Position numbers and translations under genes: made by a program. 64,000 nucleotides of DNA from CAZADS01 sp964483985 (GTDB taxonomy: Bacteria; Pseudomonadota; Alphaproteobacteria; Thalassobaculales; Thalassobaculaceae). Positions 1 through 7,835 of the stretch are shown here, one piece after another. Every line of letters begins with the position of its first letter. The stretch's first letter is position 1. The stretch lies in assembly GCA_964483985.1 (NCBI GenBank), contig CAZADS010000008.1:1-64000 (forward strand), in the 5' to 3' direction. The notes below the pieces were generated by a model that was not told the origin of the DNA, searched no databases, and saw only the letters and a program-made list of their open reading frames with translations.

Positions 1-15
1 TAGCTTGGATTCTGC

Positions 16-1119
16 TCAAGAAAAATTTTCAAAAGTAAATCTGGGAACCATCGTTACAATATAATCTATAGTGGGATCAAAACTTGCAGGTGTGACTCCT
101 GTTATATCGTTATCAAGTTCGTCCAATGTATAACCGATAGAAAGTTTTGCGGCGATCTTAGCAATAGGGAACCCTGTCGCTTTAGAAGCCAAGGCAGAAG
201 ATCGAGAAACGCGCGGATTCATCTCTATGATCACTAAGCGACCATTTTCTGGGTTAACAGCAAACTGAACGTTTGATCCTCCTGTATCGACTCCAATTTC
301 CCTAAGGACCGAAATTGATGCGTTTCGCATACGCTGGAATTCTTTATCTGTTAATGTGAGTGCTGGTGCCACAGTTATAGAATCGCCAGTATGGATCCCC
401 ATCGGATCAATATTTTCAATTGAACAAACTATGATACAATTGTCTGCTTTGTCACGAACGACCTCCATTTCGAATTCTTTCCAACCCAACACCGATTCTT
501 CGATCAATACTGTCCCAACGGGCGATGCGCGGAGTCCATCATGCAGTATGTCATTGAACTCTTGTATGTTGTATGCAATGCCGCCACCAGTCCCGCCTAA
601 CGTAAAGGATGGTCTAATAATAGTGGGCAAACCAATTTCCTTTAATGCTAAGTGTCCATCTTCTTCACTGTTTACGAGACGTGAACGCGGGGACTCTAAT
701 CCGATTTTTTCCATAGCTTGTCGAAATAACAAACGATCTTCTGCTTTTTCGATAGCTGCCAAATTAGCACCAATCAGCTCTATCCCTAATCTGTCCAATG
801 TTCCATCACTGGCAAGAGAAAGGGCTGTGTTAAGTGCTGTTTGTCCCCCCATCGTCGGTAAAAAAGCATCCGGTTGTTCGGCTTCTAGAATTCTTGCTAC
901 CGTTTCAGGCGTGATAGGCTCGATGTAAGTTGAGTCCGCCATTCCAGGATCCGTCATAATGGTGGCTGGATTTGAATTTACAAGAATTACGCGATATCCT
1001 TCTTCTTTTAATGCTTTGCACGCTTGTGTGCCGGAATAATCAAACTCACAGGCTTGGCCAATTATTATCGGCCCTGCCCCTATTATGATTATGGAGGATA
1101 TGTCGGTGCGTTTGGGCAT
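16..1119 (-). CDS. carB: Carbamoyl-phosphate synthase large subunit, N-terminal part, ended early by an in-frame TGA
   Basis: Makes carbamoyl phosphate from bicarbonate, ATP and ammonia passed from CarA, feeding arginine and pyrimidine synthesis. The 367 residues match the start of the protein: the GQACEFDYSGTQACKAL segment, LVNSNPATIMTDP, and the first ATP-grasp domain with EMNPRVSRSSALASKATG. The whole family is about 1,070-1,110 residues, so only the first third is in the window. The frame stops at a TGA (16-18) after FTFENFS, where the family reads FEKFPGA. The same frame then continues A-E-S-K-L to base 1, so the TGA looks like a one-base change of a Gly codon (GGA). That means a nonsense mutation or a sequence error rather than a natural C-terminus. 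It starts 6 bases after the carA stop, as one operon. Confidence 0.9.
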   Translation of the reverse strand: MPKRTDISSIIIIGAGPIIIGQACEFDYSGTQACKALKEEGYRVILVNSNPATIMTDPGMADSTYIEPITPETVARILEAEQPDAFLPTMGGQTALNTALSLASDGTLDRLGIELIGANLAAIEKAEDRLLFRQAMEKIGLESPRSRLVNSEEDGHLALKEIGLPTIIRPSFTLGGTGGGIAYNIQEFNDILHDGLRASPVGTVLIEESVLGWKEFEMEVVRDKADNCIIVCSIENIDPMGIHTGDSITVAPALTLTDKEFQRMRNASISVLREIGVDTGGSNVQFAVNPENGRLVIIEMNPRVSRSSALASKATGFPIAKIAAKLSIGYTLDELDNDITGVTPASFDPTIDYIVTMVPRFTFENFS

Positions 1120-1125
1120 TGGTTT

Positions 1126-2328
1126 TTAACGGATCTCTTTCATCAAATTTACAAAATGCTCAAAAAGATAATTACTATCCTGAGGTCCTGGAGATGCCTC
1201 TGGGTGATATTGGACAGAAAAAATAGGTTTGCCGCAAACTTTTAGACCTTCAATAGAACCATCGAACAGTGAACGGTGAGTGATTTCTACTGAATCGTCT
1301 AGGCTACCTTCAGAAATCACAAACCCGTGATTTTGGCTTGTTATTTCTACTTTGCCGTTCATTAAGTTTTTAACCGGATGATTTGCACCACGATGCCCTA
1401 AATGCATTTTTTCTGTTTTGGCTCCTAGGGCTATGGAAAGTAGTTGATGACCAAGACAAATACCAAAAATTGGTTTCACAGTTTTTATAAGTTTAGCAAT
1501 TACAGGAACAGCGTATTTTCCCGTTTCTGAGGGGTCTCCAGGCCCATTGGAAAGAAACACACCGTCGGGTTTCAGAGATAGAATTTCTTCAGCACTGGTG
1601 TTAGCCGGAACAACTGAGATTTTGCATCCAAGCGTGGACAGATACCGAAATATATTATGTTTAGCGCCAAAATCCATAGCGACCACGTGACATTGCGATT
1701 CTGGCGTGTTCTTGAAAGAATTCTTATTCTCTCCGTGGAAGGACCAAATATCACCTGTCCAAACGTAAGTGTTGTTGCATGTAACCTCAAGCGCCAGATC
1801 CATTCCGCTTAATCCTGGCCAGTTAGCCGCTTTTTCTTGGAGCATTGGAATATTAAAAATACCATTAGGTTCGTAACAGAGTGCGCCGTTTGGGGCTCCT
1901 AATTCGCGAATGTGACGTGTCAATCGCCGAGTGTCTACACCGGTAATGCCAGGGACGCCGACGGATTTTAACCAGGTGTCAAAATTCTGAATTGAACGGT
2001 AATTGGAAGAAGTGGTTACTGATGCGCGGGTTACCAAGCCAAGACAATGCGGGTGTTGTGTTTCCATATCAATTAGATTTGATCCGACGTTACCTATATG
2101 CGGAAACGTAAAGGTGATGATCTGGCCAGCGTAGGATGGATCCGTGATAATTTCCTGATATCCAGTCATTGCCGTATTAAAACAGACTTCTCCTACCTTC
2201 GTTATGGCAGTTCCTACGCCATTGCCCCAAAATGTAGAGCCGTCTGCGAGCACAAGAACGGCAGTAATACCCTCAGGTTGTGTGGGTGAGAATTTAGATG
2301 TATTTTCGGTGGCAGCGGCGTCCGCCAT
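1126..2328 (-). CDS. carA: Carbamoyl-phosphate synthase small (glutaminase) subunit
   Basis: Hydrolyses glutamine and channels ammonia to CarB. It is 400 residues, slightly longer than the usual ~380. The N-terminal CPSase domain is visible (FNTAMTGYQEIITDPSYAGQ, about residues 50-70). The C-terminal class I amidotransferase domain has the catalytic Cys in GICLGHQLLSIALG and the His/Glu of VQYHPEASPGPQ near the end. carB follows after 6 bases, so the pair is one transcription unit. It diverges from the GatB/YqeY gene, an arrangement common in alphaproteobacteria. Confidence 0.97.
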   Translation of the reverse strand: MADAAATENTSKFSPTQPEGITAVLVLADGSTFWGNGVGTAITKVGEVCFNTAMTGYQEIITDPSYAGQIITFTFPHIGNVGSNLIDMETQHPHCLGLVTRASVTTSSNYRSIQNFDTWLKSVGVPGITGVDTRRLTRHIRELGAPNGALCYEPNGIFNIPMLQEKAANWPGLSGMDLALEVTCNNTYVWTGDIWSFHGENKNSFKNTPESQCHVVAMDFGAKHNIFRYLSTLGCKISVVPANTSAEEILSLKPDGVFLSNGPGDPSETGKYAVPVIAKLIKTVKPIFGICLGHQLLSIALGAKTEKMHLGHRGANHPVKNLMNGKVEITSQNHGFVISEGSLDDSVEITHRSLFDGSIEGLKVCGKPIFSVQYHPEASPGPQDSNYLFEHFVNLMKEIR

Positions 2329-2361
2329 CGGAATATTATCCTAGAGGCTTGATCGGCGCCG

Positions 2362-2390
2362 TTGATACGCGAAGCGAGCCAAGTGGTCAA
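2362..2390 (-). promoter_or_regulatory. Candidate sigma70 promoter for carAB
   Basis: On the minus strand TTGACC and TATCAA are separated by exactly 17 bases, placed so that transcription would begin about 25-30 bases upstream of the carA ATG. The match to TTGACA/TATAAT is 5/6 and 4/6. The position fits. The call is by eye only. Confidence 0.45.
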
Positions 2391-2532
2391 CCTTTATATT
2401 GCATAGAAAGCCTATTATTTTTCAACAGTTTAACAAAAAGCTTGCGTTTAGGCTACGATTTGTCAATTAGTGTGACCATGCTAAGGGTATTTCAGATGGT
2501 TCTTGGCCTAGATTGGTGAAGGGAGCACAACA

Positions 2533-2988
2533 GTGTTACGCACCGTTTTAAATGATGCGCTTAAAGCATCAATAAAACTGCAAGAAAAATGTGCCATGCG
2601 AACAATTCGTTTGATACTAGCTTCTATAAAGGATCAGGATATCTGCGCCCGAACAGAAGGTGAAGCCAACGGAATTTCTGATGATAAAATATTAGCCATG
2701 TTGCAAACAATGGTAAAGCAGCGACACGAATCCATTAAATTGTATGAAGAAGGAGGTCGTTTAGAGCTAGCTGAACAAGAACAAGAGGAAATTCAAGTTA
2801 TCCAAAGTTTTATGCCGAAACAATTAGAGGGGCATGCTCTTGATCGGGCTATCCGTCAAGCTATCGATGAAATTGGAGCGCGTGATATGAAAGATATGGG
2901 TAAGACTATGAAACTATTAAAGCAGCGTTATCCTGGGCGTATGGACTTTTCTAAAGCAAGTGGAAAAGTTCGAGAAGCTCTAGTTTAA
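2533..2988 (+). CDS. GatB/YqeY domain-containing protein
   Basis: 151 residues over the full length of the YqeY family. It opens LRTVLNDALKASIKL and carries RLILASIKDQDI and IQSFMPKQL. It lacks the catalytic part of amidotransferase subunit B and shares only its tail domain; a role with tRNA has been proposed for the family but is not settled. The start is GTG at 2533. In many alphaproteobacteria this gene lies beside carA and is followed by dnaG-rpoD; here those two are absent and a glutamine synthetase gene converges on it. Confidence 0.9.
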   Translation: MLRTVLNDALKASIKLQEKCAMRTIRLILASIKDQDICARTEGEANGISDDKILAMLQTMVKQRHESIKLYEEGGRLELAEQEQEEIQVIQSFMPKQLEGHALDRAIRQAIDEIGARDMKDMGKTMKLLKQRYPGRMDFSKASGKVREALV

Positions 2989-3031
2989 TAATACCGATAT
3001 CGAACTTTATATTATATAAATTAAATAAATG

Positions 3032-3059
3032 TGAGATAATAGGAACTTATATTATCTCA
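3032..3059. terminator. Perfect AT-rich 10-bp hairpin between convergent genes
   Basis: TGAGATAATA and its exact complement TATTATCTCA flank an 8-base loop. The hairpin lies between the convergent YqeY and glutamine-synthetase genes and overlaps the stop codon of the latter. Neither side has a clear T-run, so bidirectional termination is an inference from position. Confidence 0.35.
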
Positions 3060-4414
3060 AAATATCGAGCCATTTCCCAGTCGGTAACGTGTTTTTCAAA
3101 CTCCTGTTGTTCCCATTCACGACTTGAGGAATAGTGATCTACAAATTCGTCGCCAAATAAAGAGCGAGCGATTTTGGATTGTCGTAGAGCTTTCGTTGAT
3201 TCTCGTAAACTATTGGGCAAAAGACGGTGGCTAGAAAACTTTTTGTCATATGCATTGCCAACGACATCGGGGTTTGGTTCTATTTTGTTTTCTATACCCC
3301 ACAGACCCGAAGCTAGCGCTGCTGCCATTACCAAATAGGGGTTAGCATCGGCTGGAGCGACTCTATACTCCACGCGTTGAGATTTTTCCGATCCAGCAAT
3401 GGCCCTTAGAGAGCAAGTCCGGTTTTCTAATCCCCAATTGGCGTGAGTTGGAGCCCAAAAACCTGGAATTAATCTGGTGTAGGAATTAACAGTGGATGCG
3501 ACCATTGATAACAATTCAGGCATAAGTTTTTCCTGCCCTCCAATAAACCATCTCATTGTTTCGCTTATTCCATTTTTTTGAGATGGGTCAAAGAAAACAG
3601 CATCTCCGTTTTGATTAAGTAACGAGATATGAATATGCCCTGACTGGCCCGGCCAGTCCATTGACCATTTGGCCATAAATGTTGCCATTAGATTATGGCG
3701 TTGTGCGAATACTTTTGTAAATGTTTTGAACAAAATAGCTTTGTCAGCCGCTTTTAATATTTCATCTGCTTGAATGGCAGCTTCTACCACGCCGGGACCA
3801 GTTTCTGTATGATAACCTTCAATTGGAAAGTCCATTACCTGGCACATTTCCAAAAACGAATTGTGAAATTCGGATGAGACAGAACTTCGTAAAATGGAAT
3901 AGCCGAAATTTCCGGGGCTAAATGGTTTTAGGTCGCGGTAATTTTTTTCCCGAACAGATTCAGGGGTTTCCTGAAATAGGAAAAATTCATATTCTGCGCC
4001 CGCCTTAGCAAAGAGATTCATAGATATTCCCTTTTGAATTACTCTTTTCAAAAGGTTGCGTGGGCAAAGCGCTTTTGCTGTCCCGTTAAATTCACCAAGG
4101 AAAAAGAGCACGTTTGGTTCCCACGGAATTTCGCGACAAGTCTCCGGAATTAAACTAATTTGCGCATCGGGATATCCTGTGTGCCACCCTGTGTAAAGGA
4201 CATCTTCATACAACTGATCGTTGACATCCCAACCAAGAATTACGTTGCAAAAACCAAGTCCGCTATTGAATGCTGATTTCAATTTGTGACGAGTTAAATA
4301 CTTTCCTCGTAGCACGCCATCTAGATCGGTCACTGCAACTTTAGCGTGTGTTGCGTTTCGCTCCGCTATTACTGATAATGCTTGTTCTGCGGACACAATT
4401 TGTCGTATTTGCAT
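3047..4414 (-). CDS. Glutamine synthetase family protein (gamma-glutamyl ligase type)
   Basis: An ATP-dependent ligase of the GlnA fold, 455 residues. The beta-grasp N-terminus includes VTDLDGVLRGKYL. The metal and ammonia sites include AGAEYEFFLF, the TETGPGVVEAAI segment and GQSGHIHISL. The C-terminal NRTCSLRAIAGSEKSQRVEYRVAPADANPYLVMAA is typical of the PuuA/GlnT-like subgroup that glutamylates polyamines or other amines, rather than of the main ammonium-assimilating GlnA. No glnB/glnK lies beside it, which also argues against the main enzyme. The exact amine substrate cannot be read from sequence. Confidence 0.85.
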   Translation of the reverse strand: MQIRQIVSAEQALSVIAERNATHAKVAVTDLDGVLRGKYLTRHKLKSAFNSGLGFCNVILGWDVNDQLYEDVLYTGWHTGYPDAQISLIPETCREIPWEPNVLFFLGEFNGTAKALCPRNLLKRVIQKGISMNLFAKAGAEYEFFLFQETPESVREKNYRDLKPFSPGNFGYSILRSSVSSEFHNSFLEMCQVMDFPIEGYHTETGPGVVEAAIQADEILKAADKAILFKTFTKVFAQRHNLMATFMAKWSMDWPGQSGHIHISLLNQNGDAVFFDPSQKNGISETMRWFIGGQEKLMPELLSMVASTVNSYTRLIPGFWAPTHANWGLENRTCSLRAIAGSEKSQRVEYRVAPADANPYLVMAAALASGLWGIENKIEPNPDVVGNAYDKKFSSHRLLPNSLRESTKALRQSKIARSLFGDEFVDHYSSSREWEQQEFEKHVTDWEMARYFEII

Positions 4415-4490
4415 GGTTTATTTAAAACTTAAGTTAGAGATGGTCCCAAACGATTTCTGTTTGCATTTAATTATCCGGTTCTCCGCAAAT

Positions 4491-5390
4491 TCAATTAAAA
4501 TGTAATGCTAGGAACTTATTAATTTCAGCGATAGCCTTATCCAAAGCGGGTTCGTGAAAAGCTTTAGTAAAGTCACCTATGGCGGGATGATACTTTGTCC
4601 GGAGTGGCCCAATTTCATCAAACTTTCTAGTGGCGCCGTCTAAACCCATGACACGTAACACTTTAGCTTCATCAGATTTTAGAAGTTTACTATACGAATC
4701 GGCTGACTCTAATTGATCTTCTTTCCCATATAGAATTAAAGTGGGTTGCTTTATAGAGCCGGAATGGCGCCATGGGCGGGCTTTTTGTATATGCATTAGA
4801 TTAGGATAAAAAGCAATCGAGCCTTTAAAGCCTCTATTTGGGAGGGGTATTTTTTCTGCTAATTTTTGAGCAAAGAGAGCCGTTGAACCACCAAATGACC
4901 AACCTATCAAACCAATTTGACTTGGCTTGATATAAGATTGCGACGATAGATAATGGTAGGCGCCCATTGCATCGAATAGGCGCTGCTTAATGCTAACTTG
5001 TTGCCAATCGCGCATGATTTCACCACGGTTTTCGTCCGTATCATCAGTAGTATGTTCACATAGATATCCCCTCGAACAGTAGTGATCGACTGAAAGAACA
5101 ACAAAACCATTCTTTGAAATTTCCTTTGCCCACCATAACTGGTAAGGAAAAATTCCCCCAGCGCCGTGTAGGGCGACCAAAGCGGGGAATGGGCCTTCTC
5201 CGTTAGGCTTGTATAATCTTCCTTCGATGTTTTCTCCATCTCCTTGAGAAAACCCTTTGATGACTATCTTGTGATCTTCGGCAACAGCTAATTTGTAGTC
5301 CTCAAGAGTTACCGCGTCAGATGTGCTGCTCAATGATGTCATTAAGGTTAAGCAAAAAGAGAATAAAATAATTTTGATAAGTTGAGACAT
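4491..5390 (-). CDS. Secreted dienelactone hydrolase-family alpha/beta hydrolase
   Basis: 299 residues with an N-terminal signal peptide (about residues 1-26, hydrophobic IIILFSFCL-type core followed by SSTSDA). It is therefore probably periplasmic. The fold is alpha/beta hydrolase: ALHGAGGIFPYQLWW carries the oxyanion region, GLIGWSFGGST is the nucleophile elbow and HEPALDKAIAEINKF is at the C-terminus. The nucleophile is Ser, whereas classical dienelactone hydrolases use Cys, so an esterase or peptidase-like activity is as likely. It follows the monooxygenase gene on the same strand after a long gap, so it probably has its own promoter. Confidence 0.75.
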   Translation of the reverse strand: MSQLIKIILFSFCLTLMTSLSSTSDAVTLEDYKLAVAEDHKIVIKGFSQGDGENIEGRLYKPNGEGPFPALVALHGAGGIFPYQLWWAKEISKNGFVVLSVDHYCSRGYLCEHTTDDTDENRGEIMRDWQQVSIKQRLFDAMGAYHYLSSQSYIKPSQIGLIGWSFGGSTALFAQKLAEKIPLPNRGFKGSIAFYPNLMHIQKARPWRHSGSIKQPTLILYGKEDQLESADSYSKLLKSDEAKVLRVMGLDGATRKFDEIGPLRTKYHPAIGDFTKAFHEPALDKAIAEINKFLALHFN

Positions 5391-5877
5391 ATAAAATTAT
5401 CGCCACTGGTTGAGGTTAACAGAAGTATGGTGACACTGTTTTGTTATATCATGCAAATAATTTCAACAGATATGGGGGTCAATTATGTTGGTAAAATAGG
5501 CTAAACAGGGTCATGGTCTCGATATCAAGTGAAAGCTTGTCTTTCTGACATAATTTTTCTAATTCCCTTTTCTATCGTCCCTTCTCAAGGGAGGACCATC
5601 GTGGATTGTTTTTGGATAAAATATTATATTGTGCATTAGACATAATCGGTCGTAGTTCGGGAGTTTTACTAAAAAACCGTTATTTGGTTGTCAAGGTCCT
5701 CGTGAAATACCGTCCTACTATTGAGTAATATGTCAGGAAAAGTTAACTTTTCACGTTGAACAGGGCAAGCAATTGTTCCCACGATTCAACTATCGTCTTT
5801 GAGTTTGAAGGATAGGCCTTTTACAAAATGGATGGCGCACCCCTTTCAAGGTAAGATTATGGATAATGATAAGCAAA
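5391..5877. other. 487-bp intergenic stretch with small inverted repeats, no gene seen
   Basis: No open frame with homology on either strand. It contains a perfect 16-bp palindrome (5737-5752). An interrupted stem follows, with GTTGAA (5755-5760) pairing with TTCAAC (5785-5790) and GGG/CAA pairing inside. A short hairpin lies at 5579-5591 (CCCTT/AAGGG). A small RNA or regulatory region is possible but not shown. Confidence 0.4.
5737..5752. repeat. Perfect 16-bp palindrome
   Basis: GAAAAGTTAACTTTTC is identical to its reverse complement. It sits in the intergenic space downstream of the monooxygenase and about 350 bases upstream of the hydrolase start. The perfect two-fold symmetry fits a dimeric regulator site, but no regulator gene is adjacent. 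Confidence 0.5.
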
Positions 5878-7725
5878 TTAGGCTGTCTCAAGATTAATTA
5901 AGGACTTAACGCTGTTTTGGTAAATGCCTTCAATTTGATCAGACGGGAAAATCGGCTTTATCAATCCTAATTCGATGGCCTTAATTTGTAACGCTAGGTA
6001 TTTTGAATAGATCCGAACATGCGGTAATCCCCCAGCCGTGAACCAAAGTCCGGGTTGACGTGTTCGGCGCCACATATTTCGCTGTTCTCCAAAATCGTCA
6101 AAACCCCAAACTTTACCTACTCGGTTGGCTATCTCGTCCCCTAAATAAAGACGGACAACATCTTGCTGATTCTTGTAGCCAGTTGCAGTGACTAAAAGGT
6201 CCGCTTTTATCTGATTTCCATCTTTCATTAAAACTCCCTCAGAGATGAATTTTTCAATATTTTTATACTGAATTAAACTTATTTTGCCGTTAACAATTAA
6301 GTCCGAACAGCCAACGTTGAAATAATAACCGCCACCACGTCGAAGATATTTCATTTGATAACCCGTGTTGTCGGGCGGCCCATTATCTAATTTGAACCCG
6401 CGGGAGGCTAAGTCATCTAGAAGCTGTTTGTCTGCTTTTTGCATTGCTTTGGCTGCAATCTGATAGCCTTTTACTAAAATTGGATATGGAGTTGCCGTGG
6501 CAATTAAATCGCAGTCCTCCAATGGGGGGCCTTCAGTATACATAGAATATACCGTTTGCGCTTGCTCCAGGCTTACCACCAGCGTTGAGTTGCGTTGAAT
6601 AATTGTGACATCGGCACCACTGGCGTGTAGATCCTGCGCTATGTCATGGCCACTATTTCCCGTCCCGATTACCAGCGTTTTAAGTCCTTTCCAAGTATGT
6701 CCGGTAATGTATTCGCTCGAATGTATTATCGATCCTTTAAAGGAGTCCAATCCAGGTATCTCCGGACGGATTGGAATAGCGCTAACGCCCGTTGCAAAAA
6801 TAATATGAGAAGGTCGTAAAAGGTGTGAACTGCCGTCTTTTCGGCTTAAATAAATTTTCCATTTTCCTTCGAGTTCATCATAAGTACCGCTGGTAATATT
6901 TGTTTCCGTCCAATAATTGATTTCCATGACTTCGGCATAAAATTCGAACCAATTAGCCACCTTGTCCTTAGGGATAAAAACGGGATAGTTAGACGGAAAG
7001 GGTAAGTAAGGCATATGGTTGATATGCACCTCGTTGTGAAGTGTCAGGGAGTGGTATCGTTTCCTCCAAGCATCCCCTACGCGTTCGTGTCGATCGATGA
7101 CAAGTGTATCTATCCTATGTTGTCCAAGGCATGCGGCTATTCCTAGTCCTGCTTGACCTCCACCTATAACTAATACCGTTGGATCATGATTGTCATATCT
7201 TTGTCCTTTCAATCTTTTATCTAGCCAATTATCCCCACCAAATTCTTTAGAATAGGCCTGGCCGCTAGGGCGGTTTGGGCCATTGCATTCGTCATGCCCA
7301 GTAATCGAATCAAGCGAAGTCAAAAGGACCCAAGCAACCATTTTTCTGGAATTGTTTTGTGCGGGAACTAAACGCAAAACTCCGCTTGCTTTTCCAATAG
7401 TCGTCTCAAAAGCAACAATAGCTTCAATTGTTTCTTTACCGGCCCTAGTCACAATGCGAGGAGGTGTTCGCTCTTTTGCAATCTGAAAATTGCTAGGCCG
7501 AGCGGTTGTAATAGTTAATTTAAAAGCATTCTTTATTTCGTCCGCCCCATTCATCGTTATGATATGCCAACTGAAGGCTAAAAGGTCACGCCAATGGCCA
7601 TCTGGTTGAAAAAGTGCCGTGATCGCAGTTTCATCATTACGTTGTATGCTGGCATCAAATTCTCTCAGCCATTTTGCTACGACTAATTGAAGATCTAAGG
7701 AACTAAGGTTTACTGTATTAATCAT
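5878..7725 (-). CDS. Flavin-containing monooxygenase with N-terminal NTF2-like domain
   Basis: 615 residues in two parts. Residues 1-145 look like a SnoaL/NTF2-like domain (WLREFDASIQRNDETAITALFQPDGHWRD). The rest is a class B flavoprotein monooxygenase: FAD Rossmann GGGQAGLG at about 188, the FMO fingerprint FKGSIIHSSEY at 329-339, and the NADPH Rossmann GTGNSG at about 354. It probably oxygenates an N-, S- or carbonyl-containing substrate with NADPH and O2; the substrate is unknown. The ATG start is followed by a plausible N-terminus. It stands alone, 110 bases from clpB on the same strand. Confidence 0.85.
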   Translation of the reverse strand: MINTVNLSSLDLQLVVAKWLREFDASIQRNDETAITALFQPDGHWRDLLAFSWHIITMNGADEIKNAFKLTITTARPSNFQIAKERTPPRIVTRAGKETIEAIVAFETTIGKASGVLRLVPAQNNSRKMVAWVLLTSLDSITGHDECNGPNRPSGQAYSKEFGGDNWLDKRLKGQRYDNHDPTVLVIGGGQAGLGIAACLGQHRIDTLVIDRHERVGDAWRKRYHSLTLHNEVHINHMPYLPFPSNYPVFIPKDKVANWFEFYAEVMEINYWTETNITSGTYDELEGKWKIYLSRKDGSSHLLRPSHIIFATGVSAIPIRPEIPGLDSFKGSIIHSSEYITGHTWKGLKTLVIGTGNSGHDIAQDLHASGADVTIIQRNSTLVVSLEQAQTVYSMYTEGPPLEDCDLIATATPYPILVKGYQIAAKAMQKADKQLLDDLASRGFKLDNGPPDNTGYQMKYLRRGGGYYFNVGCSDLIVNGKISLIQYKNIEKFISEGVLMKDGNQIKADLLVTATGYKNQQDVVRLYLGDEIANRVGKVWGFDDFGEQRNMWRRTRQPGLWFTAGGLPHVRIYSKYLALQIKAIELGLIKPIFPSDQIEGIYQNSVKSLINLETA

Positions 7726-7835
7726 CAGTTGGAGGCCATTATCTGATTGCGTGCTTTTGTAAAAAGTTTTGGAGTTATTTAATTAATGCGGAGGGGAGTG
7801 TCTTAACTGTAATGGACAAATTTCGTAGTCTAAAT

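Noticed and set aside
356..928. Long plus-strand ORF opposite carB
   Set aside because: It is an antisense shadow of the conserved CarB frame, has no homology and no ribosome site.
1..1119. TGA read as tryptophan (genetic code change)
   Set aside because: Several intact genes end in TGA, some in ATGA overlaps with the next start, so TGA is a working stop. The carB residue expected there is Gly, not Trp.
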